From: an uncultured Salinimicrobium sp.
GTDB taxonomy: Bacteria; Bacteroidota; Bacteroidia; Flavobacteriales; Flavobacteriaceae
DNA: 64,000 bases
Direction: 5' to 3'
Assembly (NCBI GenBank): GCA_946887075.1
Contig: CAMPKA010000006.1
Span: 62,001-126,000 of the forward strand
Part shown: positions 35,839 to 44,793 of the stretch, piece by piece
Layout: each line of letters starts with the position of its first letter
Position numbering within the stretch: position 1 is the first letter of the stretch
The notes under the pieces: generated by a model
What the model was told of the DNA's origin: nothing
Databases searched by the model: none
Seen by the model: the letters and a program-made list of their open reading frames with translations, nothing else
Program-made: the position numbers and the translations under genes

Positions 35839-38800
35839 TTACTGCTTCTCAATAATCCTGCCTGGCATGAACCCAAAATGTCTCTTATAAAGGAAGAAGA
35901 AGATGTCTTTGTTCTTGAATCCGGCCTTTCTGGCTACCTCGGAAAGATCTGAGTCTCCTTTGTGGATCAGTCCACGAGCATATTCCAGTTTGGTTTCGAT
36001 GATGAACTCATCCAGGGCCATCCCTTTGCAGTCCTCGATTACCGATTCCAAAGCCATTTTTCGCACTCCCATTGCCTTGCTGAGCTCCTCAATGGAAAAG
36101 GAGGATTCATCAGCATTCTGGAGGATCAGTTTCTGCAATTTCTGTACGATGTCCTCATCGGAATCCTTCCTCAGAATTTTGCTGTTGCGTTCCGGCAGCT
36201 TCGATGTAGCGTGGCCCTGTGCTGATGCTTCCTGTCTTTGAGCCAGAAGCGCGACCAGGTTCTCCGGATTGTTGGGTTTACGGACCAGGGTAAGCGTTTC
36301 TGTATTCGTGATTCCGGAGGTCTCGGGAAACTCGGGTTCTTCATAGATCAGATAGACCGGAATGGCCCTGAGGGCATCGTTTTTCTGGAGTGCCTTCCAG
36401 AGTACGGAACCATTGGTTCCTGCAGCTGAGCCTGCGACAATGATATCGGGTTTGGCCTCAAGGGCCCGCTCATAGGCTTCGAAGATATTCTGTACCTGCT
36501 CCACTTTTCCAAGCTGTTGCAGGGCGAGAACTTCCTCCTCCAGTTCCTGGGGGCCCGATACCACCAAAATCCGGGATTTGCTTTTTTTCTCGATAGCGGC
36601 CGTTGGCATGTCCATTTCTTCCCTGGGTAAGGGTGCCTCAAATGTTTCAACTGGTGGTCGGGGAGCCTCGACATTTGCTGGTTCGGAAGCGGTGGCAACT
36701 TCTGGGGCGGACACTACCTCAGGTCTTTCCGGTCCTGCTGTAACCGCTTTTGGATAATTCTTCAGAATAAGGGTAAAGGTAGTCCCTTCGTTTCTGCTGC
36801 TTTCGAAGAATATAGCTCCTCCGGCTTTGTCAAGAAAATCCTTGACCGCCAGAAGCGTATTGAGGTGATAAGGCTCTTTAGGCGCAGCACTACCTTTTGA
36901 ACTCCGGAAATATTCCTTGACAATTTTTCTTTCCTTTTCAGGCATCCCCAGGCCGTTGTCCGTGATCTGCACCTTCATGTCCCCCTTGTTGGTCCCGATG
37001 AGATTGATGATGATCTTGGCATCCTGGGTGCAGTACTTGATTGAATTGGAGAGTACGTTGAAGAAAATCTTGTTCAGGAATACGACATCATAGATCAGGT
37101 GCTCCCGGTTCCATTGGTTATTTAGGATCACTTCAAGATTTTTTTCCCTAAGCAGAGGACGGATATCTGCCAAAAGATCCTCGAAATACTCCCGGACCGT
37201 GATTTTGGTAAGCTGCAGGCTGCCCTTTTTTTTCAGGTTCGTCGCCTGAAAATTGAGAATGGGCTCCATCAGCTCGCGCAGCCTGTTTATGACGATATGA
37301 AGCCGGTTTTTGTTGGTCAGATCCTCTGCCTCGGCGATATTATCCAGAGTGGAGAGAATAATATTGAGGGAGGTCCCGAATTCCTGGTTCATGCTTGCGA
37401 AGATGGCGGACTGGGTTTCTCTTCGGCGCTTCTGCTTGAGTATTCGGGAGAAGATCAGGAGAAGAAAACCTGTTAACAGGATCACACCAGCCAGGATAAG
37501 GAAGGCGGTGGAGCTGAGGTACCAGGGGGGCTGTACCCGGAAAGGAAGCTTTTGAATCTCACTCCAGCTCCCGTCAGAACCGAGACCTCTTACTTCAAAG
37601 GTATACATCCCGGGAGTAAGATTGCTGAAGCTGGCCGTGTTCTGAGGCTGAGGCTGAGACCAGGCTTCTTCAAGTCCCAAGAGCCTCCAGGAATAAAGCA
37701 AAGGGGAATCGCTTCCCGGTTGGGATCCTCCGAAGGTAAATCCTATAGCGTCTTCTCCCTCCTGGAGTTTCATGGCCTCAGGAGTATCTCCGGATAGCGT
37801 TGTGGTCTTCGTTCCGATGGTGACCTGGGCCAGGGAAACCAGGGGCAGGTTTACAGGAATCCTCTTGACATCCGCGGGATTGAAGATCTCTACTCCGCCT
37901 ACGGTTCCGAAGGCCAGCCGATTATCGAACTGGGCTACGCTCCCTGTGAAGTTTGTACTGGCAAGGCCGTCGTCCTCTCCGAAATTCCGGACTTCCGGGA
38001 TCTTGCTGATCCTGAACTGGGAAAGCCCCGTTGCCGAAACCGCCCAGACGTCATTTCTACCGAATATCTCAATGGCGCGGATGTTTTGGGAGGGAAGTCC
38101 CTCTTTTTCGCCGATGACCTGGTATGTGTTTTGCTCAGGGTCATAGATCACCACTCCGGCCCCGTCCGTGGCCAGAAGGATTTCTCCCTGGGACGATTCC
38201 CGGATCATGTTGATGTTGAGATACGACAGATCCCCTGCATTAGGGGAGAGGATGTCGATTTTCTCCGGCTGTGAACTATGGGAAGCAATTCGGAAGATCC
38301 CTCTTTTTCCCGCTGCATACAAATCGCCTGATCTTGACCAGAGCAGGACGCTGGCTCCCTGGAGGCCGATCTCCTCAATTTTTCCGTTTCTTTTGATCAG
38401 GGTGAGATCACCATCCTCTCCGGCAATCCAAAGGTTCTTTTGCCGATCAAGTTCGAGAGCACTTGCCTTGTCAAAACCAATTTTGTTGTTGGACTTTGAA
38501 TAGTGCGCCCTTAACAAGGTATTGATATTGACTTTGTACACCCCGTCATTGTGCGTGGCAACCCACATATGTTCATCATCCGCCTGAAGATCCTTAATAA
38601 TATCTGGATTAGGGAAGCTACGGGAAAAGGAAAGGTTCTTAATGTGCTGCCATGAATCATATTTTCTGTTCCAGATGCTAAGGCCCTCCTTGGATCCAAA
38701 CCAGATGTTCCCGTTCTGATCTTCCTCAATCGCTGTTGTGAAGTCATGGGCCAGGCTACCATACTGGCCCGGCTGGTGTCCGACTAGTTCAAAGATATTC

Positions 38801-39771
38801 TGCCTGAGGTTCATCTGGTAAAATCCCCCGGTTTCACTGGAGATCCAGAGCCTGTTATAGGCGTCGAGGTAGACCTGTCCGAGCCGATTGTCTAAAAAGG
38901 TGGAACCATTGTCTTCTTTGCGGTAATGGGCGATCAGTTCCAGGTCCTTGTCCAGGCTCACAAGACCCTCTCCCAGGGTTGCGACGTAGATATTCCCTCC
39001 CTGATCCACCGAGATCCCAGTTATGGGCAATTGTCTGGCAGAATAGGGCAGGGCACGAACGGTTTCCACAGAAGAAAGATCGGGGGCCATAAGCAACAGG
39101 CCCCGGTCCCGGGTCCCCAGGAGAATGCCTTTTTCTGTAGAAGCGATCTGTGTAATTTCCACAGCTCCAGTTCCACCGGAGGCGACCTGCTTCAGGTTTC
39201 CGGACATGGAAGAAAGACTGAAAACGCCTTCGGAGGTTGCCAGCAATAGCTTGCCCGCGATAGGAAGCATATCGTTAAGGACCACATCACCAGGAAAATC
39301 GGCCAGAAAATCAATTCCCTTGCCATCGGCTATCAGGACGCCCTGATCGTTGGCCAGCCAGAGAGATCCTTCCGATTTGGTTCTGATCTCTTCCACAGCT
39401 AATTTCTCTTCTGAGGCTCTTAAAAACTCCTCTTTTGCAGGATCGAGTTTTAAAAGCCCCGTCTGGGTACCGATCCAGATCTGGTCCTGGTCATCGACAA
39501 ATACGGTGTGTAACTCGCCTGCGTCGGAAGGAAGTCCGTCAAACCTATCATAGCTTTGAGAACCTGCAGGACTGTACCGGTACACCTGTGAGGAGGTGAG
39601 TAACCAGAGATTACCCCGGTCGTCTTCCTGCATTTCCCTTACTTTGCCCGAGATTCCATCGAGTGCTGAAAACCGTTCTACTTCTAATTTCGTCTGTGAA
39701 TATCCAACTTCAGGTTGAAGTACGAGTACGAAGGATGCCAGAAGAACAACCTTCAATTTAAAATGCCCCAA
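35839..39771 (-). CDS. Hybrid two-component-like AraC regulator with lost phosphorylation residues
   Basis: This 1310-residue protein has the order of a hybrid two-component system (HTCS): signal peptide, propeller repeats (about 25-680), Y_Y_Y domain, one membrane helix (about 755-780), dimerisation helices, HATPase, receiver-like domain and AraC helix-turn-helix ending FGFMPGRIIEKQ. The HisKA motif reads MNQEFGTSL, so the phospho-accepting His is Q796. The HATPase keeps an N box (NVLSNSIKY) and DNGLGMP, but the second glycine-rich box is altered. In the receiver, the acidic pair is S1072-G1073, the phospho-Asp position is G1114 (IIVAGSAAG), and only K1165 remains. A Pro/Glu/Ala-rich linker of about 60 residues joins HATPase and receiver. 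It probably signals by conformation alone. The DNA target is unknown. Confidence 0.9.
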   Translation of the reverse strand: MGHFKLKVVLLASFVLVLQPEVGYSQTKLEVERFSALDGISGKVREMQEDDRGNLWLLTSSQVYRYSPAGSQSYDRFDGLPSDAGELHTVFVDDQDQIWIGTQTGLLKLDPAKEEFLRASEEKLAVEEIRTKSEGSLWLANDQGVLIADGKGIDFLADFPGDVVLNDMLPIAGKLLLATSEGVFSLSSMSGNLKQVASGGTGAVEITQIASTEKGILLGTRDRGLLLMAPDLSSVETVRALPYSARQLPITGISVDQGGNIYVATLGEGLVSLDKDLELIAHYRKEDNGSTFLDNRLGQVYLDAYNRLWISSETGGFYQMNLRQNIFELVGHQPGQYGSLAHDFTTAIEEDQNGNIWFGSKEGLSIWNRKYDSWQHIKNLSFSRSFPNPDIIKDLQADDEHMWVATHNDGVYKVNINTLLRAHYSKSNNKIGFDKASALELDRQKNLWIAGEDGDLTLIKRNGKIEEIGLQGASVLLWSRSGDLYAAGKRGIFRIASHSSQPEKIDILSPNAGDLSYLNINMIRESSQGEILLATDGAGVVIYDPEQNTYQVIGEKEGLPSQNIRAIEIFGRNDVWAVSATGLSQFRISKIPEVRNFGEDDGLASTNFTGSVAQFDNRLAFGTVGGVEIFNPADVKRIPVNLPLVSLAQVTIGTKTTTLSGDTPEAMKLQEGEDAIGFTFGGSQPGSDSPLLYSWRLLGLEEAWSQPQPQNTASFSNLTPGMYTFEVRGLGSDGSWSEIQKLPFRVQPPWYLSSTAFLILAGVILLTGFLLLIFSRILKQKRRRETQSAIFASMNQEFGTSLNIILSTLDNIAEAEDLTNKNRLHIVINRLRELMEPILNFQATNLKKKGSLQLTKITVREYFEDLLADIRPLLREKNLEVILNNQWNREHLIYDVVFLNKIFFNVLSNSIKYCTQDAKIIINLIGTNKGDMKVQITDNGLGMPEKERKIVKEYFRSSKGSAAPKEPYHLNTLLAVKDFLDKAGGAIFFESSRNEGTTFTLILKNYPKAVTAGPERPEVVSAPEVATASEPANVEAPRPPVETFEAPLPREEMDMPTAAIEKKSKSRILVVSGPQELEEEVLALQQLGKVEQVQNIFEAYERALEAKPDIIVAGSAAGTNGSVLWKALQKNDALRAIPVYLIYEEPEFPETSGITNTETLTLVRKPNNPENLVALLAQRQEASAQGHATSKLPERNSKILRKDSDEDIVQKLQKLILQNADESSFSIEELSKAMGVRKMALESVIEDCKGMALDEFIIETKLEYARGLIHKGDSDLSEVARKAGFKNKDIFFFLYKRHFGFMPGRIIEKQ

Positions 39772-39877
39772 ATCTTAAATTTTAAGTTAATTTCTGGAAC
39801 AATTTAATGATATAATGTACTGCTTCGGAGCGCTCTTCAATCGACTTATTAAGAGTTTATTAACTACCTGTCCAGGT

Positions 39878-41122
39878 TTAGCGGAATCCAAAAAGGAACG
39901 GGAAGAGGAAAGTGACGATCCCTGCCCAGATAAAATAGATGGGTAGGTAGCGCGTGATGGCCTTTCCGACCTCGTAATGGCTGCTCCTATTCCAGGTCAT
40001 CCTGTACAGCTCATAGCTCACCATCAGCAGGTTGATCAGGATCAGAATATTGCCTCCGAGGACCGCGGCCCGGTTAGGGGTGATTCCCCATTCGCTGATC
40101 CTGAAGAGGATCGCCGAAAGCGCGATCCCGTTGACGATGATCGTCACGAGTGAGAGCAGGAAAAGGATCCAGTGCTCCAGGTTGCTCCGGGTGGATTTGG
40201 TGGTTTCCGCGACTGAAAAGCAGATGATGGCCATTACCCCGATCAACAGGGCATTGAAGATCAGCAGGAACTCACGGTCGTTATACGGATCCTGTCCGGA
40301 ATAGGCCATGGCGATAAGGTAGATCACAAGCATAACCAGTACCAGGGGACTGAAAATTCTTGCAATAACAGGGGAAACCTTTCCGACGAGTCCCGGGCTG
40401 GTCTGGGTGAGGTAGGCTCCGAGAATCGGGATGGCTGCAAGGCCAAATACAGCGATGTTTTCAAAATAGAAGTTTTCGATTTCCAGCCCGATCAGGGAGA
40501 ACAATCCCAGGGTAATTACGCTGAGGATTCCTCCGGCAATGCCGAGCAGGGCTGATATGACTATCAGGTCTCCGTTGAACCGCAGAAATCCCAGTCTTTT
40601 CTCATTGTCGTTCCGTCTGGTGCCTACAAATGCGAAGCCGAGAATCGACCACAGAAAAAGGAGTAGGTGTACACAGGACAGGATGAGCGTATCACTTTCT
40701 TCAGCACCGGGAAGCATATTGATGAAAATCGCGCTGATGATCATGACGCCTACCAGGAAAATGTGCTTACGTCCCGGCAATTTATTCCTCCAGGCAAAGT
40801 AGGCGGTCAGGAAAGGAAATACGATAAATCCGATATTCCTTGGATAGAAGTAGTCTTCATCGATCCCGAAAATTGCCGGAATTTTAGCGATCATCCCTGC
40901 GATAAGTGAGGCTGCGATGATCAGGACCAGGTCCTGAAGGTTTCCCCAGGAAGTTTCCTCCTTTTTGAAGGTCAGCCTTGCCTCCCAGAAGGTGACAAGT
41001 TTCTGATCCTCAATTTGAGGAGCAAGATCAAAAAAGGAATTTCTGAATTCTTCGCGATTGTTGCGATACAGGCTTTCCAGATTTTCGGGGGAATTAAGAT
41101 TGGAGAGAATTTGATCTTTCAT
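39878..41122 (-). CDS. DUF4153-like multi-pass membrane protein
   Basis: This 414-residue protein has a soluble N-terminal region of about 60 residues and about ten to twelve hydrophobic segments ending at the C-terminus with FLFPFLFGFR. The pattern, including the N-terminal NLESLYRNNREEFRNSF segment and paired helices separated by short charged loops, resembles DUF4153-containing membrane proteins of Bacteroidota, whose function is unknown. No signal peptide or catalytic motif is visible. It is upstream of the hybrid regulator on the same strand with a 106-base gap, so it may be transcribed separately. Confidence 0.65.
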   Translation of the reverse strand: MKDQILSNLNSPENLESLYRNNREEFRNSFFDLAPQIEDQKLVTFWEARLTFKKEETSWGNLQDLVLIIAASLIAGMIAKIPAIFGIDEDYFYPRNIGFIVFPFLTAYFAWRNKLPGRKHIFLVGVMIISAIFINMLPGAEESDTLILSCVHLLLFLWSILGFAFVGTRRNDNEKRLGFLRFNGDLIVISALLGIAGGILSVITLGLFSLIGLEIENFYFENIAVFGLAAIPILGAYLTQTSPGLVGKVSPVIARIFSPLVLVMLVIYLIAMAYSGQDPYNDREFLLIFNALLIGVMAIICFSVAETTKSTRSNLEHWILFLLSLVTIIVNGIALSAILFRISEWGITPNRAAVLGGNILILINLLMVSYELYRMTWNRSSHYEVGKAITRYLPIYFIWAGIVTFLFPFLFGFR

Positions 41123-41242
41123 ATTTATTATTATAAAGTACTTTGTTATTCAAAGTTAAATAATATTTTGAGAAGTAATACAAAAGCCTTCGGGTATTTT
41201 TTGTTCAGTTTCAAGTACCCTAGGGTTTATGTAGGAGCGAAA

Positions 41243-41746
41243 TCATAACCGAATCTGAAGCTCCCTAAGCAGAGAAATGGTATTGCGCCACGGCAGGTTG
41301 AACTCCTTACATACCTCTGGTATGGGAATGTCTTTTCTTATAAGAGGGTCCTCCTTTTCTTCTGTTACTATGATAAATCCTTCTTTTCTAATCGCATATG
41401 CAACCAACCAGGGATCTGCATAGTCCGTAGCCATAAATTTTGAAAGAGCGTTGGTGGTAAATTTTCTTTTTGAGGTTTGTGCCCAGTTCACCACCTTACC
41501 ATATTCTAATATGGCTTCTTGGCTATTCAGGAAAAAGCTTTTGGGCAGTTCTTTTTTACAAAATCTGGCCAATTCATCCCCGTCACGGCCGTTATCCACC
41601 AATTCCACCCTGACTTTATCTACGCTAAATATCTTTGCCTGGTCCGCGGCCGATTTAATAGCGTTCCAGAAACCAGGCATTACATCAAAAGGATAATACT
41701 TCCTATGAGCTTGAATGAAAATATTTGAGTCTATCAAATAAGGCAT
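41243..41746 (-). CDS. DUF4411 PIN-like probable toxin
   Basis: This 167-residue protein opens with YLIDSNIFIQAHRKYYPFD, the DUF4411 signature, a PIN-like fold with an early Asp. Further acidic residues follow in VDNGRDGDE and in ATDYADPWLVAYA, with the second resembling the PIN Asp-x-x-hydrophobic motif. PIN-like toxins are usually RNases. Its ATG overlaps the stop of the upstream ImmA/IrrE gene by one base (TAATG), so translation is coupled and the pair fits a toxin-antitoxin module. RNase activity is a family inference. Confidence 0.82.
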   Translation of the reverse strand: MPYLIDSNIFIQAHRKYYPFDVMPGFWNAIKSAADQAKIFSVDKVRVELVDNGRDGDELARFCKKELPKSFFLNSQEAILEYGKVVNWAQTSKRKFTTNALSKFMATDYADPWLVAYAIRKEGFIIVTEEKEDPLIRKDIPIPEVCKEFNLPWRNTISLLRELQIRL

Positions 41747-42891
41747 TAAATGTATTCGTTTACCAGACGATTATAACTGTCGCCTTTCATTCTGAGCATT
41801 TGATAAGCATCTCTGTACAACAGTTGATCACTTTTCACAGCACTTTCTACATAACGAATAAATTGGGCTCCTACCCGTCTCACTGTTGTATAGTAGTAAT
41901 TACCCCCCGTTTTTTCTTTGTTATCACTGGATTTCAATTCCTGCCATTTTCTGATGACTTCAGTATAGTGATCCAAATAAACCTCATTTGAAATCAGATC
42001 GAGGTCTTTGGCTTTTTTGGCAAGTAAGAGTGTACTGATTTTAAATTTCCGACTCAGGCGTTCAAAATTTTTCGTTTTGGTCCATTCTTGAAGAAATTCA
42101 TCAGAAGGAACAAGAAATTCTGCCGCAACAGCATCACAGAATTGTTCTAAAGGATCTTGTGTCGGTAAAAGTTGAAATAAATCAGTTCCGGCGCTCGCGC
42201 CCACCAGGACATGGACTACTTCATGTATAAGTGTAAATATTTGGGCAGATTGGGCGTCATTTGCATTAACAAAAACAAAGGGAGCGTATTCATTAACTAA
42301 GGCAAATCCTCGGAATTCTTCACGATCAATAGGCCAGTGTGTGTTTCCATTAACGACGCCACTGAAGGATGTAAAGATCCCAGCCTTTTCAATTTTTTCA
42401 ATTAGGTAAGCAAGACTTTCTTCTCTTGTCCGCAGTTCCCAGTACCACGCCCTGGGAATTTGGAGAATTTTATAAAGCCTTTGTGCTGTCTTCCGAATAT
42501 CGTCATCCAGAGACGCAGTGCCAATGTAAGAAAGAACGTCATGTCCTTGATCTTTCTTATAATCTGTCAGCCATTCCTGTCGTTCGCGAATGTTCTGTAC
42601 AGTTTCATAAAGTCCTAGGGAAAACTTCTTTTTAGGATTATTGGGAGATCGAAAAAAGGTGAGAGGTAAAGTTTCTTTAGGTGGCTCGTTTAGAAACAGG
42701 TATCCAAGGGGTATATGAACTGTCTTGGCAAAATATTCTAGCTGTTTAAGCGTCGGAGCGCCCTCCTTTGTCAACCATTGCTCAATTTTTCCTAAGGGCT
42801 GCTTTACCTTCAGGCTTTCCAAATCTGTATCGGCCCGTGTAATGGCCCATTCTACGATTCGAGGATTATATGTTAATACTTTTACGGACAT
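41746..42891 (-). CDS. XRE-like/ImmA-IrrE metallopeptidase, probable antitoxin
   Basis: This 381-residue protein has an N-terminal helix-turn-helix-like region (to about residue 60, with KQPLGKIEQWLTKEGAPTLKQLEYFA) and a central ImmA/IrrE (COG2856) zinc peptidase domain. The zinc motif is HEVVH at residues 223-227, with acidic residues following in FCDAVAAEFLVP. ImmA/IrrE proteins cleave regulators; in toxin-antitoxin pairs COG2856 proteins are the antitoxin or regulator. It overlaps the DUF4411 gene by one base. TATTTTTG, a perfect TAnnTTTG match, lies at 42903-42896 only four bases before the ATG, so the transcript may be almost leaderless. The two genes look more AT-rich than their neighbours, suggesting acquisition. 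Confidence 0.85.
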   Translation of the reverse strand: MSVKVLTYNPRIVEWAITRADTDLESLKVKQPLGKIEQWLTKEGAPTLKQLEYFAKTVHIPLGYLFLNEPPKETLPLTFFRSPNNPKKKFSLGLYETVQNIRERQEWLTDYKKDQGHDVLSYIGTASLDDDIRKTAQRLYKILQIPRAWYWELRTREESLAYLIEKIEKAGIFTSFSGVVNGNTHWPIDREEFRGFALVNEYAPFVFVNANDAQSAQIFTLIHEVVHVLVGASAGTDLFQLLPTQDPLEQFCDAVAAEFLVPSDEFLQEWTKTKNFERLSRKFKISTLLLAKKAKDLDLISNEVYLDHYTEVIRKWQELKSSDNKEKTGGNYYYTTVRRVGAQFIRYVESAVKSDQLLYRDAYQMLRMKGDSYNRLVNEYI

Positions 42892-42923
42892 ATTTCAAAA
42901 ATAATATATATAATTATAATTGT

Positions 42924-42968
42924 ACTCGACGTCCATTTAGAATAAAATACAAGTTATTCTAGTCGAGT
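42924..42968. repeat. Inverted repeat upstream of the toxin-antitoxin pair
   Basis: TAGAATAA (42938-42945) pairs with TTATTCTA (42954-42961), and ACTCGAC (42924-42930) pairs with GTCGAGT (42962-42968), with seven unpaired bases on the left side only. It sits between the beta-barrel gene stop and the ImmA/IrrE start. It could be an operator for autoregulation, a terminator without a clear T-run, or an insertion boundary. Confidence 0.5.
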
Positions 42969-43010
42969 TAGAAGAAGCTTCAGGTTTGGGAGAATTTCAG
43001 TTCTAGGTTT

Positions 43011-44219
43011 CTAAAAGCCAAAGGAGAACCCGGTGAACAGACCGATATGGAAGGGTTTAACCCCGGTTTCTGTTTCAAAGGTGCTCAGGTGATACTTGAA
43101 GCTTGGACCGAGATTAAAATGCAGTTTTTCAGCAACGGTATAGTCAAGGCCCAGTCCTAAATTAAGGCTGAAACTCGTCCTCCTGAGATTGTTGGCAGCT
43201 CCCAGGAAGGTGGTATAGCCCCTGGATTCAAGATGTACTTGATTCTCCTGAAGAAAATAAGCGCTTGCCCCGCTCTCCATGTTGACGGAAAGTCTCCCGT
43301 GGAGGAGCGCGTATTCAATTTCGAGTGGGACTTCGAGATATTCAAGGGACTGTTTTAATTCTCCCTTACCTTCAGGAGAAGAGAGCGTATAGGCTGGATC
43401 GGCATCAATTGCCGTGGCATTAAACGCAGCAGCATTTCCTACTTGTCGGGTTACAGCCTCCAGCCTGACATTATGGAGCCCCGTTTTCAACCTCATGTTT
43501 TTGAAGAGGCTATAGCCCACCGAAACACCATAGGAGGTAGTTAAGGTTCCGGTACTGGAGTTTTGGGCAAAGCGTGTATCCAGGGCATGACCTTTTCCCA
43601 GATTGTCATAATACAGTACGGCTACTACAGGTGAGATGAGGATTTTGTTCCTTTCTTCCGAAACCGCCATCGGCTCATGCTCTATATTCGTTTCTGAGCT
43701 GGAAGGGGAGTCCAACGCCAAAGGCCCACCCTTGATTTCTTCTGTAGTAATCCTACTTCCATACGGCACTACGGAAGACTCTGCGGGCTTATCCAGAACC
43801 CCAACTTCCGGTCGAAGGATATCCTGTTGCTCATGCTGAGGCACCGTAGTTTCATAGGCAATGTTTGTGGGTACGGGTTCAGATAATTTCCCGGACTGTG
43901 CGCTATTTGTATTGGCGGTCCCGGAGTAACTATTGTCCTCCCTGGAAATACCCTTCTCACCTGGTCGTATCTGAGCTGGCCGATCGGTCACGACAGGCAC
44001 TTCCAGTTCCTTGAAATCCTTTTCCGTTTCGAGGGTGATCATCACCAGTAGGATTGCAGCGGCACCTCCCAGTGCGAACCACAGGGGAAATAACCTTTTA
44101 CGCCGCGGCTTTCCATGAAGCCGTTGGTCTATCTGCTCCCAGATTTCCTCTGGAGGATAAGTGTCCTTCGGTTGAAGCTTTTCTCTGAAAAAGGCATCCA
44201 AATTTTTCTTATCGCTCAT
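43011..44219 (-). CDS. Membrane-anchored protein with C-terminal outer-membrane-type beta-barrel
   Basis: This 402-residue protein has no cleaved signal peptide. A soluble N-terminus of about 40 residues (LDAFFREKLQ, then PPEEIWEQIDQRL) precedes a single membrane helix (about 45-62, FPLWFALGGAAAILLVMITL). A low-complexity linker of about 130 residues rich in Ser, Glu and Pro follows, and then a beta-rich region resembling a small outer-membrane barrel, ending FHIGLFTGFSFGF with terminal Phe. It overlaps the upstream ECF sigma gene by 11 bases. The N-terminus may bind that sigma factor. An inner-membrane helix with a barrel-like domain behind it is an uncommon combination. Confidence 0.75.
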   Translation of the reverse strand: MSDKKNLDAFFREKLQPKDTYPPEEIWEQIDQRLHGKPRRKRLFPLWFALGGAAAILLVMITLETEKDFKELEVPVVTDRPAQIRPGEKGISREDNSYSGTANTNSAQSGKLSEPVPTNIAYETTVPQHEQQDILRPEVGVLDKPAESSVVPYGSRITTEEIKGGPLALDSPSSSETNIEHEPMAVSEERNKILISPVVAVLYYDNLGKGHALDTRFAQNSSTGTLTTSYGVSVGYSLFKNMRLKTGLHNVRLEAVTRQVGNAAAFNATAIDADPAYTLSSPEGKGELKQSLEYLEVPLEIEYALLHGRLSVNMESGASAYFLQENQVHLESRGYTTFLGAANNLRRTSFSLNLGLGLDYTVAEKLHFNLGPSFKYHLSTFETETGVKPFHIGLFTGFSFGF

Positions 44220-44754
44220 ATGCCTCCCTTTTTTGATTTTTTGCTCCCTCGATTTGTGCTTTCAGGACAGTCCGGGCCCTTGAAAGATTGGATTTTGAAG
44301 TGCCCACTGAAATTCCGAGGATTTCTGAAATCTCCTGATGCGAATATTCTTCAAATACATAAAGATTAAACACAAGCCGGTACCGCTCCGGGAGTTCCGC
44401 TATGATCCTGTTGAGAAATTCAAGAGGGAAGTCCTCATCCTCAACCGTGACTTCCGGGGATTCCACGATTTCTTCCCTGACCTCGAGGAACTGATTTTTC
44501 TCCTTATACCTTCTCAGGCAGGTATTGATCATGATGCGCGTCATCCATCCTTCAAAGGAGCCCCTTCCCGAGAACTGGGAGATATTTTCAAAGATCTTGA
44601 TGAATCCTTCCTGGAGATTGTCTTTAGCCTCTTCGTAATTGCCGGAATATTTGAGACAACAGGAGAAAAATCTTCCTGAATATAGCTTGTACAGCCTTTC
44701 TCTGGCATTCCTGTCCTTTTGCTTACACTTTAGGATGAGTTCAGAAAGGCTCAA
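44209..44754 (-). CDS. ECF-type RNA polymerase sigma factor
   Basis: This 181-residue protein has sigma-70 region 2 (about 20-90, with LYSGRFFSCCLKYSGNYEEA, then GWMTRIMINTCLRRYK) and region 4 (about 115-170, with LPERYRLVFNLYVFEEYSH followed by EISEILGISVGTSKSNLSRAR). It overlaps the downstream membrane/beta-barrel gene by 11 bases, suggesting co-translation with a regulatory partner. ECF factors of Bacteroidota commonly respond to envelope signals. Its promoter target is unknown. Confidence 0.93.
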   Translation of the reverse strand: MSLSELILKCKQKDRNARERLYKLYSGRFFSCCLKYSGNYEEAKDNLQEGFIKIFENISQFSGRGSFEGWMTRIMINTCLRRYKEKNQFLEVREEIVESPEVTVEDEDFPLEFLNRIIAELPERYRLVFNLYVFEEYSHQEISEILGISVGTSKSNLSRARTVLKAQIEGAKNQKREAYER

Positions 44755-44793
44755 AAATTTACTCTTGTTTGGAAGATCGTCACTTTCACCTGT

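Noticed and set aside
41123..41242. Hairpin with CC-TTCG-GG near 41194 as a terminator of the toxin gene
   Set aside because: The stem is only a few base pairs with mismatches, and the T-run lies on the strand that carries no gene here.
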